A stretch of DNA of 64,000 nucleotides from Glaciecola sp049650345 (GTDB lineage: Bacteria; Pseudomonadota; Gammaproteobacteria; Enterobacterales; Alteromonadaceae), in assembly GCA_049650345.1 (NCBI GenBank), contig JBARZY010000124.1, positions 9,461 to 73,460 of the forward strand, written 5' to 3'. A program made the position numbers and the translations under genes. Shown piece after piece: positions 19,243 to 27,236 of this stretch. How positions within the stretch are numbered: position 1 is the first letter of the stretch; each line of letters starts with the position of its first letter. Below the pieces are notes generated by a model that saw only the letters and a program-made list of their open reading frames with translations, did not search any database and had not been told where the DNA came from.

Positions 19243-19458
19243 ATGACAATACAAATAGAAGTACTATCAAACCGTGAAAAACAAATCGCGTTAAAAATAA
19301 TGGAAGGGTTACCAAACAAACTTATTGCGGGTGATTTGTATATTAGCGAGCGAACGGTTAAGTTCCACTGCGCCAATATTTACAAAAAACTCAGCATACG
19401 TAACCGCAACGCCTTAGTGGCGTTGTACTACCGTGATTTAGCAGGCATGACCAACTAA
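19243..19458 (+). CDS. Stand-alone LuxR/GerE-type helix-turn-helix protein
   Basis: A 71-residue DNA-binding protein consisting only of a GerE domain: LSNREKQIALKIMEGLPNKL, then IAGDLYISERTVKFH (recognition helix) and ANIYKKLSIRNRNALVA. There is no receiver, PAS or autoinducer domain. The ATG at 19243 has AAGGA 8 bases upstream. An in-frame ATG at 19225 lies before that site and would overlap the ABC gene. Only 4 bases separate it from the ABC exporter stop, so it is very likely the third gene of the export operon and its regulator. It overlaps the convergent sugar kinase gene by 4 bases. The signal that controls it cannot be seen. Confidence 0.85.
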   Translation: MTIQIEVLSNREKQIALKIMEGLPNKLIAGDLYISERTVKFHCANIYKKLSIRNRNALVALYYRDLAGMTN

Positions 19459-20399
19459 TTATTACGTTGCGCTAGCGCCTCTATCACGTCTTGTGCAGTA
19501 GGCGGCTGGCAGCCATTTTTCTCAACATTGAGGGTAGCGGCCATCAGTCCAAACACCAAGGCTTGTTCTAATTCGCTATGAGTAAACGCGCCTTTGTTGG
19601 CTGAATGACTGAGTAAATTTGCCAAAAAAGCAGAGAAAAACGTATCGCCGGCGCCTACCGCATCTACAAATTCAGTTGGCGTAAATACTGGGCGCTGAAT
19701 CTCAACATTGTTGCTTAACAAGGTGGCTCCATGCTCACCTTGGGTAAGCAATACCATGCCGTTAGTGAGTTTAGCGAGTATTTGTTTGGCGCCTTCAAGG
19801 GGGGCAGCGGTAATACCTAATAAGCTTAAGTCTTCATCACTTACTTTTACAATGTCGGCATAGGGTAATAGTGCCAATACTGCATTTACGTATGCGTCGT
19901 TGTCAGCTTCAACGCCTTTGCGCATGTTAATGTCTACGCTAATGATAATACCTTTTGCTTTTAGCTGCTCAAAGCACGGCTTAAGCGTGCTCAGCATATC
20001 GGGCACTAAGGTTAAAGAACCGGTATGAAATAAATCAAGCTCATCATTTACTAAAGCCATTAATTGTTTGGCAGTGATATCTAAATCGGCAATGTGCTTT
20101 CTGTATAGGCGGTAATCGGGTTGGCCATTTTCGTCTTTATAAACCAAGGCCAACGACGTAGGCAAGCTCGAACGATTATTGGCCGGTACGCTAATGTTTT
20201 CGCTAAGCGCATAATCGAATATACGCTTACCGTATTCGTCAATAGAAATAGGCGACAAATAATCAACTGCTATACCTTGTTTAGCAAAACTTCGAGCTAC
20301 GTTAAACGGTGAGCCGCCAATAAACGCTTGTAGCGATTTGTCATGTTGTTCGATTAAATCAAACAGGGCTTCGCCAAATACGGCTGTTTTTATGGTCAT
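19455..20399 (-). CDS. PfkB-family sugar kinase, fructokinase-like
   Basis: A 314-residue cytoplasmic sugar kinase of the ribokinase/PfkB fold. The N-terminal signature GGSPFNVARSFAKQG and the C-terminal anion-hole and catalytic-base signature FVDAVGAGDTFFSAFLA are both present. The opening VFGEALFDLIE and the overall sequence are most like fructokinases that phosphorylate fructose to fructose 6-phosphate. The substrate is inferred only. Directly upstream on the same strand is a decayed SorC-type sugar-responsive regulator, which suggests this was once a regulated sugar-utilisation locus, now reduced. No transporter or hydrolase remains beside it. Confidence 0.85.
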   Translation of the reverse strand: MTIKTAVFGEALFDLIEQHDKSLQAFIGGSPFNVARSFAKQGIAVDYLSPISIDEYGKRIFDYALSENISVPANNRSSLPTSLALVYKDENGQPDYRLYRKHIADLDITAKQLMALVNDELDLFHTGSLTLVPDMLSTLKPCFEQLKAKGIIISVDINMRKGVEADNDAYVNAVLALLPYADIVKVSDEDLSLLGITAAPLEGAKQILAKLTNGMVLLTQGEHGATLLSNNVEIQRPVFTPTEFVDAVGAGDTFFSAFLANLLSHSANKGAFTHSELEQALVFGLMAATLNVEKNGCQPPTAQDVIEALAQRNN

Positions 20400-20447
20400 A
20401 ATAATTGAGTCTCTTAATACGCTTATTGTTAGCTTGTTTACACGTGC

Positions 20448-20790
20448 TTAGTATAAATGAAGTAAGGCCTCAGCGGTATACTCGTTTGTAATAAGGCAGT
20501 TTAATAAAGATGATTGCAATGCGCCATGGATCGCCGGCACCTTTTCCTTGCCCGACGCAATGCCATAAATTAACTTGTTATCGCTTACGCTCAACTTAGC
20601 GCTCGCAACGCGCTGGTTGAGTTCACGGTTAAGTAACTTACCGTTTTGATCAAACACCCAGCCTATCACTTCGCCTACCGCACCTAAATCAACTAATTAT
20701 TTGGCTTCATTTTCGCTAATGAAGCCATCGTTTAACATGGGCATATGTTCTAATTCGGAAAAGTAAACTACAGAGTTTTTAAAACCGATC
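20448..20790 (-). pseudogene. Decayed SorC-family sugar-responsive regulator (C-terminal remnant)
   Basis: The minus strand reads as the C-terminal sugar-binding domain of a SorC/DeoR-type regulator: SVVYFSELEHMPMLNDGF, then ISENEAK, an in-frame TAA at 20698-20700, then LVDLGAVGEVIGWVFD and a normal-looking end (LNRELNQRVASAKLSVSDNK, KVPAIHGALQSSLLNCLI, YTAEALLHLY). The stop falls where CAA (Gln) would fit, so one substitution probably interrupts the frame. Upstream of about 20790 I find no continuation and no N-terminal HTH domain, so the 5' half is deleted. A REP-like element and a palindrome lie in the deleted part. Only the last 73 codons (20448-20669) form a small open frame, which is unlikely to be functional. 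Confidence 0.75.
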
Positions 20791-20854
20791 AACTATTTCG
20801 TTTTAAATTTATAAATTTCATTATTAACTGATTGTTTAATAGGGGGTTTTAAAT

Positions 20855-20866
20855 TCACATATGTGA
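20855..20866. promoter_or_regulatory. Palindrome TCACATATGTGA, possible relic operator
   Basis: A 12-bp perfect palindrome lies just upstream of the decayed regulator remnant. Around it, AAACCGATCA (near 20783) and TGATCGGTTT (20864-20873) form a wider inverted pair. It may be the former autoregulatory operator or the end of a small inserted repeat; I cannot decide. Confidence 0.3.
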
Positions 20867-20892
20867 TCGGTTTGATATAGAGGTGTGTTTGG

Positions 20893-20975
20893 GGGGTTAC
20901 CGCCTTCGCGGTAATGACGGTGGAAGTTTCGGAAATGACGACAAATCAAAGTCATTCCCGCGCAGGCGGGAACCT
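20893..20975. repeat. REP/BIME-like pair of inverted palindromic units
   Basis: Two GC-rich hairpins in opposite orientation: TTACCGC-CTTC-GCGGTAA (20897-20914) followed by ATGAC, and GTCA before TTCCCGC-GCAG-GCGGGAA (20955-20972). Units of the form GTCATTCCCGC...GCGGGAA are common dispersed palindromes in marine gammaproteobacteria. Here they lie between tamB and the decayed regulator. The copy number elsewhere cannot be seen from this window. Confidence 0.7.
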
Positions 20976-21019
20976 ATTGCATTACTTATCAATTTTGCTA
21001 ATACCGCTAAGCCAACGCA

Positions 21020-24000
21020 CTATTTATCATCACCGCCACGGGTCATTTCATAGAACAAATCAACAGCGGTATTTGCGCCGCTTTTAACTTCTAAATAAAG
21101 CTGAGGCAATAACTGATACTTTAAAACGGCCTCACTTGCAGAGTCGAATAAACCCACGCCATAAGTAATTTGAATATTTTCAGATACCCTGCCTGTTACC
21201 TGAACTTGAGTGCTAGTACCTTGCCCTGCAGTTTGCACGTTTAGGCTATCAAAGCCTAGGTTTTTGCCTAATTTATTAATACGGTTTTCGCTACTGCCAA
21301 TGCCATAATTAACTAGCGCGTTGATTAGCTGCACATTGGTCGCGGTGCTTTCACCACCGTCAATATCTGCACCTTGCAGTAAATATGACAATTGTCGTGC
21401 CTGAATCATTGCCGGCTCAGAGAACAGTTCTACTTTGGGTACGATAGGGTTACCACTAATACGTACACCCGCAATTACCTGATCGGCAGTATTAAGCGGG
21501 TTACGAATTGCTACAATGTCAAACTGCGGCAAGCTAGGTAAGCCATTAAAGTGTATATCACCGCTTCTTATTTGGAGCATTTGTCCATAAGCTTCGTAGC
21601 TACCTGACACTACTTTTATGTTTCCGTTTAGGTAGGTCTCCATGGGCGCATAGCGGTTGCTTGCTTCTTTATCATTTATACTGCGCTGAACTACTCTTAG
21701 TTGTAAATCGCCCTGTAGGGTAGCTTCTAAATCAAGGGCATCTACATTAACGCGGCCTAATTTAGGTGCGTCAATCAACAAACGTAAATCAACATCAATG
21801 CCTATTGGCACAGCCGGCTCAGGTTGGGGCTTACCAATTACAATGGTGTCGCTACTTGCCGTTTTCGCACTTTTAGGTAGTTGTTTAATATTTATTTGCG
21901 CATTTGGGATACCAATTTCACCATTAATACTGACCTTGTCAGGTGTTATCGCAAAATTAATGTTAGGCGATGCTAATAGCTCACTATCTTGATACGCGAT
22001 TTGCATGCCCGAGCCATAAATACGCCCTTCTATCAACAACGCTTCATTGAATAAGGCAACGGCCTCATACTCAGCATCACCAGCACCTAGCTCAAACTCG
22101 CCGCTAATATTGGCTTGGTTATTCACTATCTGAATGTTTTGGTTAAAATTACTAAATGGATACGGGTAGTTGTCGATTAACAATTCTCCATTGCTAACCG
22201 TCATGTCACCATTTACGTCAGGTTGATTCAACAAACCTGCAAATGTCAGATTGCCATTAACAATACCCGCGAGTTTTTCTGCACCTGGCACAAAACGAAG
22301 TAAAGGCGAGAGGTCAATCTCATTTATACGCAATTGCCCTTTGTGCGTGCGATCATTTGGGTCTAAGTTAAGCTCAGAGCGCAAGCCTAAGGCGCCGGTA
22401 TTTTCGCTACCCGCAAACACATTAGTCGTCACTTGTTGATTGTCTACTACCATGTTTGCCACTACAGCCGACAGTGCAATGTTGTGTTTGCTGGTGACTA
22501 GCGTAGATTGTGTAAGCACATTAAACGCATCGGCATTGAGACCTTCAGAATCGCTGTAACGCAACGATAAATCGCTGTTAAGCGGCAGTACCGTACCCGC
22601 TTTGACTACGTCGGGATACATCTGCAATAAAGGAATAGCCAAGTCATATTCAATGTGTGCGGCAACTTGCGCTTCGTTGTTTTGGTAGGTAAGCGTATCA
22701 AAACACAATTGATGGTCGGTTTTTGCCATGCCTTGCCAGCAGTGTGCCTCAAGTTCAACATTAGGGTCTTGTACACTTATTGCCGAGCGCTTAGCTAGGG
22801 TAAAGGTATCAAAAGGAAGACGCCACTGCCCCTCGTTCCACGTGCCGTTCCAATGGTTAAATCTGTCATTACCTTTGGCCTCAAACCCTCCCGACCAGTT
22901 ATGGCTAAAACTGTACTCGGGATGTTGCAGATTAGCCAAAATAATATGCTTCGCGGCATTGCCGTTTATTGATATCAAGGCCTTGTTTGCCAATAGGTTC
23001 TGCTGTGCTAATCCAAGTAACTCTACTGTGGCAACGAGGGGAAATTCTTTGTTGATAGTGGTGTCGATATCAACACTTGCACTGTTAAACGAAACATCAT
23101 TGAACGATATCTCTTTTGCCATCAAGCTGGCACTAATGCGCGGTGTAAATACCTCACCACTAACAGTCACCTCTCCTTGCACACTACCCGCCAAACGGTC
23201 AAGCGTGGGTAAATGCTGAGCATAATCATCTAAGGATTTCACATCAATATTAAGTGCAAATTGCGTTTTTGTTTGCTTATTATTTAGTAGCTCAGCAGCA
23301 CTATTTGCTATGTCATTTGCGTCCAAGGGGTTAGCAAGTACCAACTCACCCTCTCCAAGAATGCGGTTATTACCTTGTACTATCGCTAGCTCAGCAATAG
23401 ATATTACGCCACCTGGCAACATAGCAAGATCACAAGCCACACTAAACGGTAAGCTAGCAATTGTGCCCTGAATGTCGCTGCATAATACCTCTGCGCTTAG
23501 GGCCTTTTTAGTGTACCTTGCATCGGTGCGAATAATGCCGTTGACCTTGTTTGATAAACTCGCTTGTGCAGTCCCAGCTAATAATGGCGAGGCCGTAAAG
23601 TCTGTAAAATCGACCTTGGCTGAATGCACTAAAACAGGATCTTGGGCTGTACCCTGTAAGTTGTTATAGGTGCGTAAACTGAATTCACCTAATTCACCAC
23701 TAGTGCGCAAGTCACTAATACTGACAGACTTTTCAATTAACGATACCGCCCCCTGTAAATTAATGCTGCTATAATTCAGTACCGTTTTAGCCTGATTTAA
23801 CTCTGCGTCTAAGCCAATATCGTAGCGCTCGGCATTGCCAGCAATAGTCAATGCCAATTGACTAATTGGCATATTTTCACTACTGCTAATAAGGGTCATG
23901 AGTGGCACCAAGCGCTTCACTTGCATGGTGACATTTACCGGCAGTTTATTATTGCTGATATCTACCCGTGCAGCCAAGCTTACTAAAGCCTCGTCACCTT

Positions 24001-24961
24001 GCTTGATATCCATTTGGGTATCACTTGCATTACCTTGCAGTGCCAGCTGCATAGTTTGGCTATTGTCAGCAGGGGAAGCACGCAGCTCAAGGCTATGGGT
24101 AAACTTGTTTTGCAGATCAATATTCGCATCAAGTTCAAGTAATTGTATATTTTCAACAGGCGGTTGTGTTGCCAGCGTCGCATCTAGCACTTGATTTTTT
24201 ATTGAAGCATTTAAGAGCGTGCTATCAAAACACATTTCACTGGCGCACAATTGCTCAATAGATAGCTGTTTTATATCCGCGTTAATTGGCACAAACACAT
24301 TAGGTAGCTCAATACTTTGGTACTGCCAGTTATGAAGTGCCGTTAGCCAATGTTCAGCATTGCTGGGTGCAATATTTGAGGCCGTGTTAGCAGCCGCACT
24401 GGCATGCTCTTCAACAGCACTGTTGAACAACAGTTTTTCAATGCTCAAACGCTTAACAAGGGCCTGTTTGTGCATACTCGCGTTTAGTTTCAGCGTCTTT
24501 ATTTCCAGTAAAGGCGCAGTAGCATTCTCGCCCTGAAACAAATAAAACTGCTGTAGAGCAAGTTCATTTAACGAGACCTTCAGAGGTAACTCGATATACT
24601 CCGTATTAGCAGGCCTTGGCTCACTCTCTTGTTGATTAACAATAGTGAAACTAAATATGTCAGCCGACAACTTATCAACGCATAGCTCAAATTCAAACAA
24701 ACACCCTAAATCAAGTGCCAACGTAAGCTCATTTGCCTTGATACGCATTGACTCATTAACAATGCCAAGCTCGCCAAGCTTTACCTCGCTATACAGGCTA
24801 CCTTCAATATTGCTAATGCTGATACCCGATTGTTTGTTTGCCCAATTCCCCAACATCGATATACCAATACTGGAAATACTTAGCATCACCAACACTAGCA
24901 ACACCAGTACTGTGCCTAAAAAGCCGTAAGCAACCGCTTTCGTAATATTCATCTGCTTCAT
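21020..24961 (-). CDS. tamB: Translocation and assembly module TamB
   Basis: A very large (1313 residues) inner-membrane-anchored, periplasm-spanning AsmA/TamB protein that works with TamA in outer membrane protein assembly and probably lipid transport. One N-terminal transmembrane helix (AVAYGFLGTVLVLLVLVM) is followed by long beta-rich repeats. The conserved C-terminal TamB (DUF490) domain includes GNIKVVSGSYEAYGQMLQIR, IRSGDIHFNGLPSLPQFDI and a final GLFDSASEAVLKYQL...LYLEV segment. The start at 24961 (MKQMNITK) overlaps the tamA stop as ATGA. The frame is open upstream to 24994, but that would lie inside tamA. The tamA-tamB pair is the usual two-gene operon. Confidence 0.93.
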   Translation of the reverse strand: MKQMNITKAVAYGFLGTVLVLLVLVMLSISSIGISMLGNWANKQSGISISNIEGSLYSEVKLGELGIVNESMRIKANELTLALDLGCLFEFELCVDKLSADIFSFTIVNQQESEPRPANTEYIELPLKVSLNELALQQFYLFQGENATAPLLEIKTLKLNASMHKQALVKRLSIEKLLFNSAVEEHASAAANTASNIAPSNAEHWLTALHNWQYQSIELPNVFVPINADIKQLSIEQLCASEMCFDSTLLNASIKNQVLDATLATQPPVENIQLLELDANIDLQNKFTHSLELRASPADNSQTMQLALQGNASDTQMDIKQGDEALVSLAARVDISNNKLPVNVTMQVKRLVPLMTLISSSENMPISQLALTIAGNAERYDIGLDAELNQAKTVLNYSSINLQGAVSLIEKSVSISDLRTSGELGEFSLRTYNNLQGTAQDPVLVHSAKVDFTDFTASPLLAGTAQASLSNKVNGIIRTDARYTKKALSAEVLCSDIQGTIASLPFSVACDLAMLPGGVISIAELAIVQGNNRILGEGELVLANPLDANDIANSAAELLNNKQTKTQFALNIDVKSLDDYAQHLPTLDRLAGSVQGEVTVSGEVFTPRISASLMAKEISFNDVSFNSASVDIDTTINKEFPLVATVELLGLAQQNLLANKALISINGNAAKHIILANLQHPEYSFSHNWSGGFEAKGNDRFNHWNGTWNEGQWRLPFDTFTLAKRSAISVQDPNVELEAHCWQGMAKTDHQLCFDTLTYQNNEAQVAAHIEYDLAIPLLQMYPDVVKAGTVLPLNSDLSLRYSDSEGLNADAFNVLTQSTLVTSKHNIALSAVVANMVVDNQQVTTNVFAGSENTGALGLRSELNLDPNDRTHKGQLRINEIDLSPLLRFVPGAEKLAGIVNGNLTFAGLLNQPDVNGDMTVSNGELLIDNYPYPFSNFNQNIQIVNNQANISGEFELGAGDAEYEAVALFNEALLIEGRIYGSGMQIAYQDSELLASPNINFAITPDKVSINGEIGIPNAQINIKQLPKSAKTASSDTIVIGKPQPEPAVPIGIDVDLRLLIDAPKLGRVNVDALDLEATLQGDLQLRVVQRSINDKEASNRYAPMETYLNGNIKVVSGSYEAYGQMLQIRSGDIHFNGLPSLPQFDIVAIRNPLNTADQVIAGVRISGNPIVPKVELFSEPAMIQARQLSYLLQGADIDGGESTATNVQLINALVNYGIGSSENRINKLGKNLGFDSLNVQTAGQGTSTQVQVTGRVSENIQITYGVGLFDSASEAVLKYQLLPQLYLEVKSGANTAVDLFYEMTRGGDDK

Positions 24962-26736
24962 AGTCCGGGCCCTATTATTAAGTGTACCCGCCATGTATTT
25001 TCAAAATCAGACTCACCCCTAGCAATATATAATTGCACGTTACCAATAGGTGATAACCAGTGCCCGCCAAGGCCATACCCCATAGACAAGTCTTCAGCAA
25101 AAGACTGACCCGCACTGCCCACATCTAAGAACGTAGCAATTCGCCAGTTATCCATAAATCGATACGCATATTCAATACTGCCTGCCGATAAAAACTTGCC
25201 GCCCACACGTTCAAATTCAACTTCACCGTTGACGGTGGTTTCTACAATATCTGAGACGTCATTAAGGCCAAAACCTCTTATGCTTTGGTCGCCACCGGCA
25301 AAGTATCGTTGCGAAGAAGGCACTTGATCAAAATCGTTAGTCGCTATCATTCCCACGTCACCACGTAACATCCAGCGATGCTTGTCAAACTCTCTGATCC
25401 ATTTGGTACGTGCGGTAATTTTAAATAAATCAATATCTGATAACACACTCGCGCTGGCTCCCTCAACCGTAATTTGTTGACGGTCCCCCCAATCTACAAA
25501 TAAGTCGCCGCGTTTACGCAATCGATTCAGCGTTAGGCCTGGCATCACCAAACGCGTAGTTTGCTCTGCTTGCAAACCTTGAATAAACGACTCTTGTTCA
25601 AGTTTAGTAAATGCGATTATGTCCCACTCAAAATCTTCTGTTGCTCCCCATTGTCGCTGGGCAGCGAAGGTGATGGTGTCACTTTGGGTTTGGTTTTCAT
25701 TTACTCGCTTAAAACCGGCTTGATAGTTAATAAAATCTTTTAGTGGATTGTCTTTAGGTACACGGTAGCTGGCGCTAATACTTTGTTGGGGCTGCGACAA
25801 ATACAAATTGGCCCCTAAAGAATTGCCTGCAATGTTGACCCATGGACGCGTCCAATCAACACTTAGTCTGGGTCCTGTATCAGTAGAAAACCCAATACCA
25901 TATTTAAACAAGTCTTTAGGTTTGGGTTCTAATATAACTTCTATGGGTACCAATTTGTTACTTGATTGATTGGCATTTGCGCGCGCAATTGCTGAATCAA
26001 AATAACGCGTACTGGCCATATCAATTGAAAACTGTCCTACTTTTGATTGCTCAAAATACTCGCCTGTTTTGAACGGCTTCACTTTTAACGCAATATCTTG
26101 GCCACGGGTATCATTTATAAATACCACGTCTCCAAATTTGTAACGTTCACCTAAATTAAATATCCAGTGCACAGTAGCCGTACTAGCAGCATTACTGGAG
26201 TCGGCCATAATTAATAATTTGTGCAATACAAATGAAAAGTCGAAATACCCATACAGAACTGCATAGGTACTTAACGCGTTTCGCAAGCTGTCGTATTGAC
26301 TGTGATTTAAAGGTTTGTTCTGTAGTTTATTCACGGCCTGTATAGTTTGCGCAATAGGAGCCGGTAATTGCTCAAACGCGGTAATATCGTGCTGCAGAAT
26401 AACGCGTGAGATTTGTGTTTGCTTGTTTACACTTATTTGTAAGGTAACAGACGTGACTTTTTCTGCCTCATACACAATAGAGGGCACCGTAATGTCAGCG
26501 TTATGATAAGCAAAGGCTTGCAAGGCTTTGTCGGCCTGTAACACCAGTTGTTGTTGATAATCGTCTAATTCATACTGGGAAACCGGTGAACTTACCTCTT
26601 GTAAAAATAACTGAATGTTATTATTAATATCACTGTTGTCTACACCATTGATGGTAAAGGTAGTGGCTTGGCTGATTGCATGTATACACAACAGACAACA
26701 GGCAATGGCAGCACTTTGTAAAAATCGAATAGTCAC
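24958..26736 (-). CDS. tamA: Outer membrane autotransporter assembly factor TamA
   Basis: A 592-residue Omp85-family outer membrane protein with a signal peptide (IACCLLCIHAISQATT). The N-terminal half carries POTRA domains; the typical features ALSTYAVLYGYFDFSF and FKTGEYFEQSKVGQF mark POTRA 2 and 3. The C-terminal half is a 16-strand barrel with the conserved lid-lock-type element SQRYFAGGDQSIRGFG (the Omp85 RGF motif). It is translationally coupled to tamB. It faces away from the peptide gene at 26953 across a 216-base gap. Confidence 0.93.
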   Translation of the reverse strand: MTIRFLQSAAIACCLLCIHAISQATTFTINGVDNSDINNNIQLFLQEVSSPVSQYELDDYQQQLVLQADKALQAFAYHNADITVPSIVYEAEKVTSVTLQISVNKQTQISRVILQHDITAFEQLPAPIAQTIQAVNKLQNKPLNHSQYDSLRNALSTYAVLYGYFDFSFVLHKLLIMADSSNAASTATVHWIFNLGERYKFGDVVFINDTRGQDIALKVKPFKTGEYFEQSKVGQFSIDMASTRYFDSAIARANANQSSNKLVPIEVILEPKPKDLFKYGIGFSTDTGPRLSVDWTRPWVNIAGNSLGANLYLSQPQQSISASYRVPKDNPLKDFINYQAGFKRVNENQTQSDTITFAAQRQWGATEDFEWDIIAFTKLEQESFIQGLQAEQTTRLVMPGLTLNRLRKRGDLFVDWGDRQQITVEGASASVLSDIDLFKITARTKWIREFDKHRWMLRGDVGMIATNDFDQVPSSQRYFAGGDQSIRGFGLNDVSDIVETTVNGEVEFERVGGKFLSAGSIEYAYRFMDNWRIATFLDVGSAGQSFAEDLSMGYGLGGHWLSPIGNVQLYIARGESDFENTWRVHLIIGPGL

Positions 26737-26952
26737 TCATTTCCTTTTTATTACATTCCCGCCCAATGGACAGTTTCGAAGTTAGTTAGTGTTATGTAGT
26801 ATTTATATCACTGCAAGGATGCAGGAAAACGCACAAGGATGTGTAATTCAAATTACGTTTTGATTTGCGCATTTTAGCATACACGTACATAAGTACTAAC
26901 AACAAACGGGTATTACATAGCAACAACTAGTTACCCATTATGGAGCGTTATT
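26737..26952. promoter_or_regulatory. Divergent control region between tamA and the GG-leader peptide gene
   Basis: The gap holds two direct copies of CAAGGATG (26814-26821 and 26834-26841) separated by 12 bases, so they start 20 bp apart on the same helix face. They are followed by a perfect palindrome GTAATT-CA-AATTAC (26843-26856). No convincing -35/-10 pair stands out; TAGCAT at 26875-26880 is a possible -10. A GGAG Shine-Dalgarno lies 8 bases before the peptide ATG. Which of these sites is used is unknown. Confidence 0.4.
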
Positions 26953-27174
26953 ATGACCTATTCAAAGCAACAAACACTCAACATCAACCTTGCTGCTAAT
27001 GCTACCTTATCTGGCGATGCACTTAGCCAAATTAACGGTGGTTTGTTTTCACGCGCTGAAGCAACAAGTAACCAATATGAATTGTTAAACCCACCTCGCG
27101 TAAAACCCGACATTGGCGAGATTATTACCATGGCAGATCATGAGCATGGCGGTAAGTTTGCGTTAATGCTTTAA
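26953..27174 (+). CDS. Candidate RiPP precursor with double-glycine leader
   Basis: A 73-residue peptide that I cannot assign to a named family. Residues 1-30 look like a C39 double-glycine leader: Leu19 (-12), Leu24 (-7), Ile27 (-4), Gly29 (-2), Gly30 (-1). Cleavage would release a 43-residue core starting LFSRAEATSNQYELL. Its second half mixes acceptors and donors typical of crosslinked peptides: Lys51, Asp53, Glu56, Thr59, Asp62, Glu64, Lys68. The segment ITMADHEHGGKF recalls the TMA..E.GG pattern I remember from ATP-grasp-modified RiPP precursors. GGAG lies 8 bases before the ATG. A hairpin and then an ATP-grasp ligase gene follow, on the same strand. The reading as a graspetide-like precursor is inference, but leader, core and neighbour agree. 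Confidence 0.7.
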   Translation: MTYSKQQTLNINLAANATLSGDALSQINGGLFSRAEATSNQYELLNPPRVKPDIGEIITMADHEHGGKFALML

Positions 27175-27185
27175 ACCCTCCCTTT

Positions 27186-27222
27186 CTAGTCGCCGCTAAC
27201 AATCGTTAAGCGGCTAGTTTTT
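27186..27222 (+). terminator. Hairpin with T-run between peptide gene and ligase gene
   Basis: CTAG-(TC)-GCCGCTAAC and GTTAAGCGGC-TAG form an imperfect stem followed by TTTTTT. It lies 12 bases after the peptide stop and 15 before the ligase ATG. It could work as a leaky terminator giving more peptide mRNA than ligase mRNA. Confidence 0.65.
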
Positions 27223-27236
27223 TACATGAGTACACT

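Noticed and set aside
20448..20669. A functional 73-codon gene upstream of the sugar kinase
   Set aside because: The frame is the tail of a SorC-type regulator that continues upstream past an in-frame stop; it lacks a plausible start signal.
21020..26736. tamA-tamB as dedicated export machinery for the nearby GG-leader peptide
   Set aside because: TamAB is a widespread housekeeping envelope system, is divergent from the peptide gene, and is not known to move C39-processed peptides.
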